Below, piece by piece: positions 46,950 through 58,740 of a stretch of 64,000 nt of DNA; position 1 is the stretch's first letter; every line of letters starts with the position of its first letter. The notes under the pieces were generated by a model, which had not been told where the DNA came from, did not search any database, and saw only the letters and a list, made by a program, of their open reading frames with translations. This stretch comes from Berberis thunbergii (taxonomy: Eukaryota > Streptophyta > Magnoliopsida > Ranunculales > Berberidaceae): contig QNQO01005880.1 of NCBI GenBank assembly GCA_003290165.1, forward strand, positions 186,001 through 250,000, given 5' to 3'. A program made the position numbers and the translations under genes.

Positions 46950-47521
46950 TAGTTCATTTTCACACATCAACATGAAAAAAAGCTCAAATAAGTAGATATC
47001 TATAAATTTTATCCTTGAAAAAGGCTTTGTCGTGGCAACACCTCGACACCTCCCTTATGATGTGAAGATGAGGGAACTTTAATAGAACCAAAAGATATCC
47101 CACAAAGGATTAGAGAACACTAACAACCTTGCCCAATTCACTAGAAGATATTTAAACCCCATCACTAGTAAAACATGCCTTAAGGAAACAGAAAACAACC
47201 TTTGTAATAAAAATTCCTCCAATACATATGACTAATACCAAGTATATAAACCTTTCGCATCTTTGTCTATCAATCTACATCTATTCATAACAAGGACATG
47301 AGCATTGACCATGTAGGACAATCATAACAAAACATAAGTGACTTCCTAATACCTTTGGAATCTTTTCCTAATACATAAGTGACTTCATAACAAAACATAA
47401 GTAACATGTATATTTTCTAGCCCTTTTTTTCCTATCCCATTTCATGTCATTTTCAAATGCATGTTGATTTTTTAATAAGGTATCTTTATAAGAGTCGTAA
47501 TTGCATGAGGATAAGATAACA
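46950..47521 (-). repeat. Copy B of the inverted duplicated segment
   Basis: Reverse-complement match to 29903-30491. A local duplication of CATAACAAAACATAAGTGACTTC distinguishes it (about 47327-47400). It ends at the CACTACACC terminus at 47522. Confidence 0.85.
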
Positions 47522-47955
47522 CACTACACCAAAAATACCCATTAGCAACGGTTTTGAACCGTGGGGGTGACCCATTGTCATGGCTTAGAGCCGTGGGCTG
47601 TAGAGGCGTCGCTAAATCCCCAGTAACGGCTAAAAATCGTGGCAAAAATATTAGCAACGGTTTTATACTCGAGGACGGTTGATGATGTAGCCACGGTTCT
47701 AAACCGTTGCAAAAATGTTAGCCACGGTTTTAAGCCGTGGCCAGGAATAGCCATGGCTTAAAACCGTTGCAAGTTATGGCCACGGTTCTAAGCCGTTGCA
47801 ATATTTTTAGCCACAGTTTTAAGCCGTGGCCAGTACTAGCCATAGTTATAAGCCTTGGCAAGGTATGGCGACGGTTCTTAGCCGTTGCAATAGTTAGCCA
47901 CGGTTTTAAGCCGTGGCAAATTTTTTTTTTTTTTTGGTCACGGTGTTAAGCCAAT
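47522..47955. repeat. Terminal and subterminal palindromic repeats of CACTA element B
   Basis: Units such as AGCCACGGTTCTAAACCGTTGC, AGCCACGGTTTTAAGCCGTGGC and GGCCACGGTTCTAAGCCGTTGC repeat about every 30-40 bp, then a poly-T run. Confidence 0.85.
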
Positions 47956-49380
47956 GCAGTTCTACTGACAGTGATGCAATACAGGCAATAAAGAGAAATT
48001 ACAGATTGAAGAACTTGTAATTTTAATTCTGGATTAATGGCATTAAATGGAATGGATTGTATTCAATAAGAAAGCTAATTCGAGATAGCTCTTCTCCTAT
48101 AGAACAAATTCTCAAGTGTATAATTTTCTTACAAATCAAATGAATCCCTTTTTCTCTCTTATGCTCTCTTATTTATTGTACTACATTTATTGACAGCTAA
48201 TTGACAACTAATCTAATAGAAATCCTTCCTAAACAACATTACATGTAACAACATAGCACTCTGCAACATATAGCAACCTGCTCCCTTTAGTAACAACACT
48301 TGTGTTAGCAGCCTGCATTCCATTCAACAACAACAACATTAAAAGAAAGCTAAAAGACTGAGGGGACAAAAAAAAAACAATTCCTAGAAGGAGATTCCCA
48401 AATACATTAGCTCAAGTTCTGAATAATCTTAGGTAGAGCTGAAATAGTGCCAAAGATGCAAGAAATAATCCAAACTATAATGATCAAAAGACATACCGAG
48501 CCCTGCAAAAATATCAATTTTTGTTAGCAAACACTAACAGAGTCCAAATGTCATTAAGAAGTCCACTTTTCATATTAAAATCGAATTCTAAAGCTTAAAT
48601 TTTCCCAACCCATGGATACAACATATTGCTATTGAGGCCAATTGAGTATAAGTTTCTTTGTTTCATTACCTCTTTTGCAATTAAGCTAAAAAACATTTAA
48701 ACAAATTAAGCTAGAATACCCAAATGATCATTCTCATAACAATACAAACACACAGACATGGCTAAAGAAGACTATTGAGTAAATCATGTTGATGGTCTAT
48801 ACATAGTAGCAGACTCAAATCCCTCCAATTGAAATGCTCCCTTGTACATAATAAACACTAGTGCTTAACAAAAGTCTCAAAAGTTGCATTGGGGAATATA
48901 CTATGAGCATTAATCCAGAAAAGATAGAAAGGATATCCCTAGTCACTACTCATCAATCCTTAAATATGTGACCCACCATATTCTCAATATTTACTTAAAA
49001 ATTGTGTTTTAGAACTTCTGTATTAATGTGTTCATTAGCTACCTATATCATACTATATGCCACTAATAGTTGTAACAATAATAGTGCATCAAATCAGATA
49101 TTTCCTCACCATGGAGGAAACAATAAACATACCTTCATGTAAGAATCTACATCGTGATTTGGGACAATTCCAGCCTCTTTCTCCCGTCTAGTGACCTCCA
49201 TCATTATCTCTTGACAAACAAATATAGAAACCACTTTTATAAGTTATAAAGTTTCAGCTTTTAACGCCCCACAGGCCACAAGAGAAACTGTGACTTATTT
49301 GTGCTCAATAAAATATTACCTTTAAATGAACACAACCATATGAGATCGAATAACCAAGCAATAGCCATGAGCACAGCCAT
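47956..49380. other. AT-rich interior of CACTA element B, no gene recognised
   Basis: AT-rich sequence without coding signals or repeats of note. Intron-like composition is compatible with spacing between captured exons. Confidence 0.4.
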
Positions 49381-49382
49381 GC

Positions 49383-49625
49383 GAAATATGTTGCCAGATT
49401 TAGTTGGACATGAATTGGTTCTGCTGCAGAGCGGCAGCCATAGAATCCTGCAGTTTGGTCATGGAGATGATCATAGAACTGACCTCTAAGACCAGTCCAA
49501 GGATTCTGAGTCTTCCATATTAGAACGCCCATATATTTTGTCCACATACGAGAAGTCCATCCCTCTAGCAGAGCTCTATACTAGATGTAGTTAACAAGTT
49601 GTGCCTGAGACAATAATCAAGCTAA
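49383..49625 (-). pseudogene. Captured mannosylglycoprotein endo-beta-mannosidase (GH2) fragment
   Basis: The minus strand reads SQAQLVNYI, TAG (49581-49583), [66 protein letters not shown]. This matches the C-terminal half of the plant endo-beta-mannosidase catalytic region, where glutamine stands at the stop (CAG to TAG). After NLATYF the family sequence stops and an unrelated frame ([15 protein letters not shown]) runs to a GTAATATT border, so the fragment is joined to foreign sequence at 49383. The enzyme trims mannose from N-glycans in plants. Confidence 0.75.
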
Positions 49626-50510
49626 AGTGGGAACAAGACCAAGGGAGAAATCATGCAAAAATGCAGGCAAGATGAAGATATTTGTTGTTTTACCTTCCCA
49701 CAAAAATCATCAATGTCAACAATGCTTTATTAACATCATTGGGCAAGTCCCTCAACAATTCACAATATGGATCAGGTTATGAAAACCCTTTAAACAATAA
49801 AAGACTCAAACTGATCCAGTCAATGCAACAATCACAAATAAAATACCCATACAATAAAATACCACAATCACAAATAAAAATCAATAAACCAACACATAAG
49901 TCAGAAGTTTTGAAGCAAACCCACCCTCGAAAACGCATTCTCCACATGCCAATCTGTGATCAGCTGAGCAACATCATCTCCCAGCTGAGCAACAAAACAA
50001 AACCAAAGAAACCCAATTAACATATTAATTCAACCAACCACAAGTAGCACAAAGTGCAAGGGCAACATGTTAGAGAATGGTTATGACATGCAGCTGCTCG
50101 TCTTCATCTGTTCATGGTTATGCTCAATCATAACAAAAGAAAACTAGCTTATATGATCTCTATTTAAACATAACAAAAGAAAAGATGTTTACACTATAAG
50201 TACAAAAAAAATAAAATAAAGAACAGATTCAAACTAGCTTATATGATCTCTATTTAAACATAATTTTTTAGCTTATATGACATAACAAAAATTATTTGCT
50301 TGCTTTATTTGCTTCCTTGCATAAAATTTAAAAGAAAAGGAAGCAAAGAAACAAGAAGCTAGTAAGAGCTGCTTGCTACAACAAGCAAGCTGATCAAGTT
50401 AGACTACCACGTTTAATTACATGAATTGAAACTTAAGTAGCATCATAATTAGTAGAAAATTAATTAAGGAGAAGATGATCATAAATGATGGAAAATTATC
50501 TTCTCCTAGA
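49626..50510. other. Unassigned AT-rich sequence
   Basis: AT-rich with short chance ORFs. A direct repeat AAACTAGCTTATATGATCTCTATTTAAACATAA occurs twice (about 50143-50175 and 50232-50264), 89 bp apart. Confidence 0.45.
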
Positions 50511-51815
50511 TCAATTTATTGGGTTGCCATAGGGAGGTGCAGCAGCTCCTCCAAGCAATCCACCACCAGAGGCTGCAGCATAGACATCAGATGGATCAAT
50601 AACTGGAGATGAAAAAGAAGGAACATTTCTTCCATTGACATTGACACCACCATTACCACCTCCTGCCAAATGCAAATCGGATATATTTGGAAACCCTTCT
50701 CTCCCTTCAATCCCTTGATCATAAAGAAAACCATTAAACACATGCCCACCAATCTTCTCTACTGCTTGGTATGCATACTCATCTTCTCCATCGTCAATGG
50801 CTGTCACTCGCACACACTTGAACACTGCCGGTGCTCACACTTGCCTTGGCAATGTCTCTTTAAAACTTGCATCTGTACATACAAAACAAACATCCATAAG
50901 ATCACAAAAGAGAGAAAACCTTTCAACATGTATATACATATGAAAAAATATGAATAAGAGAATATAGTACATCCCATTGTTCAACTTGTCCTGATCCATA
51001 GATCATAACAAGAAAATCCATTAAAACTTCTTTCATGTATACATTTATAACAAGAGAAACTCATTTCAACTTCTATTAATATACAAGACTTGCATCAAAA
51101 GAGAAATCTATTTCAACTTCTTCTGACCCTATAAGACTACATCAAAAGAGAAACCCATTTCAACTTCTTGTGACCTATAGTACTAATTTGGATTTTTCAT
51201 GTATAAGATGTGAACAACAACAGAAAACACTCATTTGAACTTCTTTCAATAAAAAAGAGATATACCCATTGATCTACAAGATCATAGGAGAGATGCCCAC
51301 TGAATTTTTTTTAGAATTTGATAAATCACAAATAAAAAATAAAAAAACACCATTTGAAGTGTTTTGATCTATGAAATTACAACCAATAAAGAGCTAGAGA
51401 AGAATTTTAACATACCTTGGTGGCTAGAGCTAGTATCTAAGCTTCTAGGGCGAGTAGTATTAGAAGTTGAAGTATGTGAATTTGTAGTCTGAGATAGTTT
51501 AGGTTTCTTGACAGCTAAAGAAGACCCAGAAGAACCACCAGCAGCAGTGATGGTAGTACATAGCTGACGTTCACGACGCCTAACCGCAGGGACCCACGTG
51601 CTTTTCACGTGAGCAGCACAATCAAACCCATGGCACTTGCAGCAAGTCCTACATCTCCTATGAGTACAATCCTTCTTTGCTTGGTTCCCACAATCTTGGC
51701 ATGTCATCGTTGCTGTTTCCACCACCACTCCTCCTCCAGTACCACCACCACCACCAACCCCAACCCCACTAGTTAGAAAATTCATAGAAGTGGTTGTGTG
51801 ATCAAACCATAACAA
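50511..51815 (-). pseudogene. SHI/STY/LRP1-related (SRS) zinc-finger transcription factor with premature stop
   Basis: Exon 1 (51815-51416) encodes a Gly-rich lead, then [20 protein letters not shown] and [20 protein letters not shown], the complete C3HC3H RING-like finger of SRS proteins, then a Ser/Thr-rich linker ending SSHQ. The intron starts GTATGTT and ends TACAG. Exon 2 (50872-50511) begins in phase with DASFKETLPRQV, then TGA at 50835-50837 where the family has arginine. It continues [20 protein letters not shown] and [16 protein letters not shown], the IGGH dimerisation domain, to a stop at 50511. The family start (FSLGG-type N-terminus) is absent. SRS factors activate auxin biosynthesis genes in organ tips. 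A product would keep the finger but lose IGGH. It could be a decaying gene or a captured fragment. Confidence 0.82.
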
Positions 51816-52010
51816 AAAAATAACTGGATAGGATAGTATGCTTGCAAAACCACAATGTTGCTGAACAAGTGGTGGTCTAATTGAGTTTGCAAAGGAGAGA
51901 CCCCATTATCATTAACTACCCTAGCATTATGCTCATTATTCACTTCACCAGAGCACATGGCAACAGATTGTGGCTCCTTGCAAACATAAAATGAACATTC
52001 AGGGATGAAG
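51800..52010 (-). other. Open stretch of about 65 codons, possible captured exon
   Basis: The minus strand from about 52005 reads [53 protein letters not shown] without stops, in a different frame from the SRS exon it runs into. Composition is protein-like but I recognise no family. It could be part of a chimeric transcript joining the HSP90 and SRS fragments, or chance. Confidence 0.3.
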
Positions 52011-52578
52011 TTTCAAAATAATAAGGGAAAGGATGTTAAAGCTTAAAACTAGTGCAGAAAGCACTGAAATAATTTACAAGGTATGGAGGGATGCGGAACA
52101 GACAATAGAGATCCATTCCTTACAGTCAAATTAATCAAGAATCCTTCATTTGGATTATCAATATTCAAAACATTAGAAGAAGAATGACACTTGAAAAACT
52201 GGAGATACATGAAAACTCAAAGAATAAACAAAACAATAAGAATCGAAGATAAGATAATTAAGTCAACAAAAAGTGGCATATAATTCAGTTAATGACATAA
52301 CTTGAATATAAATGGATGCAGGTAAAAGCATATAAAAAAAGTTTTCATCGCCATGTTAAAGGCTTGTTATGCTATCAAAGCCCAATTGTTGAAAACAAAT
52401 GTAACACAAGGAAGTATAATGAGCACTCGAAAGCTAACAGTATGCAATAAACAATACGTTCTCCCCAGAAAACACCTAGAAAAATTTAGATATTCAGATT
52501 CCAAAGATAACGACTCCTAAAAGTCAAACTGGCAGACAAGAAACAACAATGAGAGCTAGAACAGAATGACATACTAAC

Positions 52579-53092
52579 CTCAACAGTTCTTGATTTTTCT
52601 TGCCACGTGTAAATAGGAAAGGAAACAAATTGTGAGTAGTTCTTCACTAAACCTTGAATCCTGGCAGGCTCAGAGAATTCATACTTGTCATCAGGCTGCA
52701 AGAGCAAAAGGTAGAGTTTCAATGGCTATTGAGACAAATTTTAGTTCATCAATGAGCAAGAAAGCAACAATGATACATACTCTTAGATGAAGGGTAATTT
52801 GTGTTCCCCGGGGGAGTTGCTTTTGAGGATCAGTTTCTTCCTTAATCACGTATGAGCTACTGTCTGCTACGGATTCCCAAACATACTGCTTATCTGACTT
52901 TGGACTCTTTGTTGACACTGTTACCTACACCAAGTTCAATAACAAAAACATATTTCAATCAATCAGTATGTGAATCATAAAGTCAATAAAATATAATATG
53001 CCATAGTGCTATATGTAAAGCAAGACATGATAAGTTTAATTTGCAAAAATTGAGAACATACCTTTTCAGCAACAAGAAATGTACTACTAATT
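52579..53092 (-). pseudogene. Captured or split mitochondrial-type HSP90 (HSP90-6/TRAP1-like) fragment, three exons
   Basis: Exons on the minus strand are about 53092-53062 (FLVAEK), 52924-52781 (VTVSTKSPKSDKQYVWESVA, EETDPQKQLPRGTQITLHLR) and 52695-52579 (DDKYEFSEPARIQGLVKNYS, QFVSFPIYTWQEKSRTVEV). Introns have GTATG, GTATGT and GTTAG starts. DDKYEF and EKSRTVEV fit the mitochondrial paralogue better than the chloroplast one. The piece covers the end of the N-terminal ATPase domain and the start of the middle domain. Upstream exons are cut off by the Athila LTR at about 53187. Downstream exons are missing; SRS sequence follows instead. HSP90 is an ATP-dependent chaperone. Confidence 0.78.
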
Positions 53093-53187
53093 ATCATAAA
53101 ATATCTTTAGAACTACCTTTCTGTTTTATCTGTAAGCCATTTGACCTGTCAACTCTTGTCCATTTTTAGTCACAAAAACCTGCCAAT

Positions 53188-55208
53188 TGATGCAGATTTA
53201 ACTAACCTAAATAAATAAGTTAATTTAACCTACTTTTAATAATTGCAAGTGCACAGTGTCTAACTGGTAGATAAGGGCAAGTATAGGTCGATCCAACAAG
53301 GACTGTGGTTGCAATTAAATTTTCAAAGTTGACTTAAACTAATTTAAATGGGGTTACAGCAATTAAAATATCTAAACTAAAAATCAATTTAAAAATCAAA
53401 ATAAGAAGTTTTTAAGAATATTAGAAGTGAAACCAAGGCATTGAATCCACCAATTCAGTTTTTCAAGTTATTTTAATCTAACTTATTATTTTCTAAAGCT
53501 AGAAGCTTTAGAGATGAGAATCCCTTACTTGCATCTATGATGTGATCTTTAAGGACAATTTAGTTTAAAAATTCAATGTTATAATTAATTTCAGCATAAA
53601 TTATAGACTCCTAACATTGAGTGTCTTCTTACGGCACACTCAATCACAAGTCTAATTTATAAAGTTTCAACTCCTAGCATTGAGTGTCTTATTACGGCAC
53701 ACTCAATCACAAGTCTAACTTAACCAATTAAAAATAATGCTTTAAATATTAGTAAAGAAAAATCTAACTACCGACTAGTCTAGATAACATCCGATATAAT
53801 CGGTGAAAGTAATTTACTAATACTCAGAAATTAAATATATTTTTTGCAGTTAAGCACATAATAAAATAAAAAGCTAAACTAGAACAAACTCTTGAAACCC
53901 AATTGGTTTCATCTTAGCCTTGGCGAAGGATTTAGCTCTCCGTGGTAGCGGTGGGCACAGCATCAGTGGAGGTGGAAATCATTTCTGTACGAACGCAAAT
54001 CCCGAGAAAAAGGGCTAAAATTGCAATGTGGTTGCTCAGAGAAAACTCGGAGGTGCCAATAGCGAAATATGATTCAAAAATCAGTTTTTCTCCCGCAAGA
54101 AATCGCGCGACGCTTTGTTTTCGTCTCCAGCGCGACACCGCCTGCTGCTCCTTCTTCCTCCATGCTCCTCGCGAGCTTCCTCCTACTCCAACCTAGTTCT
54201 GAACCTGCAAAAAGAGAGAGAGAAAGTGAGGAAACAATGAGATAAGGAAACAGACAGAAAAACAAAACAGAGATCGGAATGGCGGAGCCTTGTTACTCCT
54301 GTCACGGTGGTTTGTGCCGTTTGCTGACGTGCCGCTTGCGACAGTTGTCGTGAGAGAGGGAGGCATGAAGGAGGTAGAGACGAAGAGAGGCCGAGAGAGG
54401 GGAGGAAGGTCCTGTGGTGAGGTGAAACAAAGTCGCGGTGAGGCTCTGTTTCGTGACGGCGGTGGGTGATGGCGTGGTCGCGTAGTCTGCTCGTAATGAT
54501 GGTCATGAGAGAGAGAGAGAAACAGTGAGAAAGAGAGAGGTAAGCAGGAAGGAGGTGAAAGAGGGGAGAAACAGGGGGTGGCGGCAGTGGTGTTCGAGTG
54601 ATGTTCGTTGCGAGAAAGGAAAAACAGGGGCAGATGAAAGGTGGTGTCTGGTGGGGTTGCGGCTGTGGTTGTCGAGGAGGGAAGAAAGGGGGACATATGC
54701 GAGGTGACATGAGAGGAGAAAGAAGAGAGTATTGGTGAGATGAGGTGGTGATGATGATGATTGCGGGATGATCACCTTGCCGGTTTTCCTATCGAGCGAG
54801 GATTGCCGGTATGGTGAATTAGTGTGGTGGCTGGAAAAGAGAGACGGGAAGAAAGAATGTGGAAAAGGAGAAGAGATCTTTCCTCTAAGATGGGGGGAGC
54901 TAAATAGGGTTCTCATATTATATTGGGCTTGGGTTTTTAGGTTAGCATTTTTTTGGTTTGGGCTTAGGTTAAATTAAGTGGACCTAGGTTTATTAGGGTT
55001 AGGTTTAGACATGTGTCCCTCTACTTTGTACCACCGCTAGAATCGACCAATTGTAATTCCTTAAATTGTCGCCTTAATACGATTTCATCGTTCACGCTCA
55101 AATTCCTACAAAGACATGAAAACGAAATAATTATTATAAAATATAATAATTGAAACACTAACATGTATAAATTAAGGGATATATTATGTAATAATTATGT
55201 GAATATCA
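53188..55208 (-). repeat. 3' LTR of the Athila element
   Basis: In minus orientation the LTR starts TGATATTCACAT just after a purine tract (AGGTTTGGGGG, 55222-55212) and ends near TTAAATCTGCATCA (53201-53188). Just before the end is TGTTGGATCGACCTATACTT then GCCCTTATCTACCAGTTAGA, a motif common in Athila LTR ends. The G/A-rich part at 54180-54900 yields long ORFs on both strands that I take to be compositional. Boundaries are uncertain by tens of bases because the second LTR is not available. Confidence 0.65.
53606..53725. repeat. Tandem duplication, two units of about 62 bp
   Basis: Two copies of CTCCTAACATTGAGTGTCTT followed by ACGGCACACTCAATCACAAG start near 53608 and 53670 inside the LTR. 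They include an inverted pair TTGAGTGT / ACACTCAA that could form a hairpin. Confidence 0.8.
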
Positions 55209-57322
55209 AATACCCCCAAACCTATATTTTGCTAGTCCTCGAGCAAAACAATAAAAATAAAATCTAACTCACTTTCGTAGGAGTCATCGGTTACACATAC
55301 CTTAAACGTGCAACAAGGCTTTAAACCCCTAGATTACCTCTAGTGGACGAGTTATAGTCTCGTGAGGGTTTCCAAAAATGTTACCTACAAACATTATGAC
55401 TCATAAATTTTCAAAACATGGTAACTCAGTCTATCATCCTCAGAGTAAGAATTTAATTGCCAAAAAAATTTGAAAATAGCTAACAGTCTCACAATAATAT
55501 ATCAAAGAATCTCACAACAATTTAATAATACCCAAAGGTTAAATAAATTTCATCAATTATTCCCAACTCAAAGTGTGTGTGTGCATGGCCTTATCAACAT
55601 AACTTTTTATTTCAGAGTAAAACAATTACTAAATCTCCTTTTGAAAGTTTGTTTTGACTTCAAACCTCTCATGTCACTAACAATAAAACACTCAGAGATT
55701 TGTTATTTCACTCAGTTTATATGTGAGGAAAAGAGTAAATAATGAAAAACAATAATCTCACATATAGTAATATGAAGAACGGACTTTTCAAGAATGGAAT
55801 GAATATGATCTCATGGATAGGAATATCAATTACTTTTGAGAATGTTAAATCATACATCATAGTTCTTATTTATTTAATCTCCACATCTTCGAAACTAACC
55901 ATATCTTAAGATCAACTAGGACTTTAATAGGTTGTAATGAGGCTTAGGTAATGGCTAACAAAGAATGGAAAAAGGTATACGAAAAATCTCTAAGAATGTA
56001 TACACCCATTAAACTAATACAAGGGCTATGAAGAGTAAATCAATGTTCTAACCATCAATTACTTTTTTTTTTTCAACTACATGCTTTTCCTCTTCTACTC
56101 AATAAAATGTTTCAACACTGAGGACTCATGGTATATTTGACTCTGCTCTTTCTAATTGCCCATTTCCAACTAACATTCATCCATATACATTCTTAGATAA
56201 ATTGGGTATTGATAAGGGGTTAACAAATAAAAGGCTATCAACGGCTCAAAGGGCTTCAAAAGGGAACTAATGAGTGGGTAAGTAAAAGGCTAGAAAAGGT
56301 TTAAGAAAAACTTGCCTACATCATTTCTTAAGTTCAGGTTGGTATTATGACATCTCAACTAAATAAACTAAAAAGTTCTAGTGCAATAATTTAATTTTAA
56401 TATCATTCTCAAAGCAATTGATAATTAAACTGAGAATAATGAGATCATCAACGACTTAATGCGAACTCAAAAAAAATTAGAGTATATTTATCTAACACTC
56501 AAAAATAAAAGAATGGCTCAAAACTTTCACGGGTTAAGTCTCCACTATTATTCTAAGGTTTTCTAGCTCATATCTCACTCATCAACTTCAAATCATGCTA
56601 ATATGGCTTATAGTGCAAAAAGTAATCGAGTTGAAAAAAATCTCATGAAATAGACCTAACTTAAGGATTATATCAAGCTATATGTTTTCATGTTGATATA
56701 TAAAGGTGACAAGTGAAAGCATGTATTTCTTAAATTTTCAGGCATACTTTAAAGCACATCCTCTCCATTGGAAAGGACTTAGATTCTGAATGCATTTTCA
56801 AAGTGAAAAATTTTCACACAATCATAATTAACTATGTACTCAATGGAGATTGAGTAAAATACAATAGTAAGTTATGAAATAAATTTTAGTTCAAAATTTC
56901 TTGAAAAATGCAAAAAAAAACTCATAAACCTCACCCCTAAACCTAAACCAAACATTGTCCTCAATGTAAAAAACGATGATCATGACAAATGCAGGAAAAC
57001 GAAAAGACGATAGTTAAAAGTGATATTACCATGCGAAAGTTTTTACCAATTTCGACGAAATCGTCCACCAATGAATGCTCAGAGACATAAGAACTGTGGA
57101 CTCATCATGATAAATTGATAAAAACAATACAGGACACAAATAAAAATATTAATAATAATAATTACATGTATCAGTTGTAAGTCAAAATTGTTACGGAGCT
57201 AACAAGTATGAGTGAAATGCAATTAGAAAAGACTCGAAAATCAATCCAGACTACCATAATGACCCAACTAAACGTCGTCAGCCCGACATCTATGCTTCCT
57301 CAATCTGAGTACACAGGATCCT
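55209..57322 (-). other. Athila non-coding stretch between integrase and 3' LTR
   Basis: No ORF above 100 codons on either strand. In minus orientation CATTGAGGACAATGTTTGGT then TTAGGTTTAGGGGTGAGG (about 56968-56928) and TTTGCTCGAGGACTAGCAAA then TATAGGTTTGGGGG (about 55246-55212) are two purine-rich motifs typical of Athila/Tat elements. The second is probably the polypurine tract that primes plus-strand DNA. The env-like gene of some Athila elements is absent. Confidence 0.65.
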
Positions 57323-58740
57323 CTAATAACAACACATCAACCTCGACTTCTGATGTAGGCAACTCAAAAATGGTTTAAGACGCTGACCATTGACTTTAAA
57401 AGCACGACCATCTTTAGGATCAACAATCTCCACAACTCCATGTGGAAACACTGTTTTCACCGTGTAAGGTCCAGACCATCGAGATCGCAACTTGCCAGGA
57501 AATAGACGCAACCGAGAATTAAATAACAAAACCTTTTGGAAAGGTTCAAAGGACTTGCGAAGAATGGATTTATCATGAAACACCTTCGTTCGTTCTTTGT
57601 AGATTTTAGCACTTTGGTAAGCATCATTCCTAATCTCTTCTAACTCATCGAGTTGGAGCTTACGATGTGATCCAGCCTCACCTATATCAAAATTAAAGGT
57701 CTTGATAGCCCAGTAAGCACGATGTTCTAATTCTACAGGCAAATGACATGACTTACCAAAAACAAGTCTATATGGAGACATTCCAAGCAGGGTCTTAAAC
57801 GCTGTCCTATAAGCCCAAAGAGCGTCATTCAACCGTTGTGACCAATCCTTACGGTCTGGTTGAACAGTTTTCTCCAAAATATGTTTAATTTCCCGGTTGG
57901 ATATTTCAACTTGCCCAGTTGTTTGTGGATGATATGGAGTACCTACTTTATGAGTGATGGAGTATTTCTTAACTAGCAGTTCAAATGGTCTATTACAAAA
58001 ATGAGAACAACCATCACTTATAACAGCACGCGGAGTACTAAAACGAGAGATGTCATCTTTTAGAAATTTGACCACAACCTTGTGGTCATTTGTTTTGCAA
58101 GGTACCGCCTCTACCCATTTAGAAACATAATCAACAGCTAGAAGAATGTAAAGATAGCCAAATGATGGAGGGAAAGGTCCCATGAAATCAATACCCCAAA
58201 CATCAAAAATCTCCACAATGAGAATGTTAGTGAGAGGCATCATATTTCGACGAGAAATGGAACCCATTCGTTGGCATCTATCACATGTAGCACAAAATGC
58301 ATGGGTGTCCCGAAAAATAGTCGGCCAGTAAAAGCCACACTGCAAAATCTTTGCAGCTGTCTTTTTAGAACTAAAGTGACCTCCACACGCTTGATCATGA
58401 CAAAAGGAAATGATACTATGAAATTCACTCTCTGGAACACATCTCCTAATGACCTGATCGGGACAATACTTAAATAAATAAGGATCGTCCCAGAAGAAAT
58501 GTCTGACCTCAGCAAAAAAATTAGTTTTATCTTGTTTAGACCAATTAGAAGGGAGTTGATCTGTAACAAGGTAATTCACAATATCTGCGTACCAAGGTAG
58601 TTGGGAGATGGTAAGTAATTGCTCATCAGGAAAGGATTCATTCAAGGGCACATCTGCAGTGAATGATTCTACAAGAAGTCTAGACAAATGGTCAGCTACA
58701 ACATTTTCGGAACCCTTCTTGTCCCGAATCTCAAGCGCGG
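57323..58740 (-). pseudogene. Athila integrase (with RNase H tail), open but out of frame with RT
   Basis: A 454-codon open frame from 58687, with in-frame sequence upstream to about 58725 ([19 protein letters not shown]). The HHCC zinc domain (HDQACGGHF ... CATCDRCQR) is complete. The DDE core is complete: [26 protein letters not shown]. The C-terminal domain has [20 protein letters not shown]. It inserts the cDNA into chromosomes. GG before SHF in the family is GC here. It joins the upstream RT ORF only through a frameshift at about 58730, where roughly 40 bases encoding the end of RNase H are deleted. Confidence 0.9.

Larger units (their letters stand above)
47522..53187 (-). mobile_element. 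CACTA element B (R-type end at 47522; far end not in window)
   Basis: CACTACACCAAAAATACCCA at 47522 and the following ~165 bp match the reverse complement of the right end of the complete element, and closely match 30492 onward. The element therefore runs on the minus strand. Subterminal repeats extend to about 47955. Behind them lie, all on the minus strand, endo-beta-mannosidase, SRS and HSP90 fragments with introns. No L-type end is found before the Athila LTR at 53188. That the gene fragments belong to the element is inferred from position and orientation; the preceding three bases are ACA. Confidence 0.55.

Noticed and set aside
54183..54916. Long Pro/Ser/His-rich minus-strand ORFs
   Set aside because: They fall inside the Athila LTR in a GA/CT-rich low-complexity stretch and overlap in several frames.
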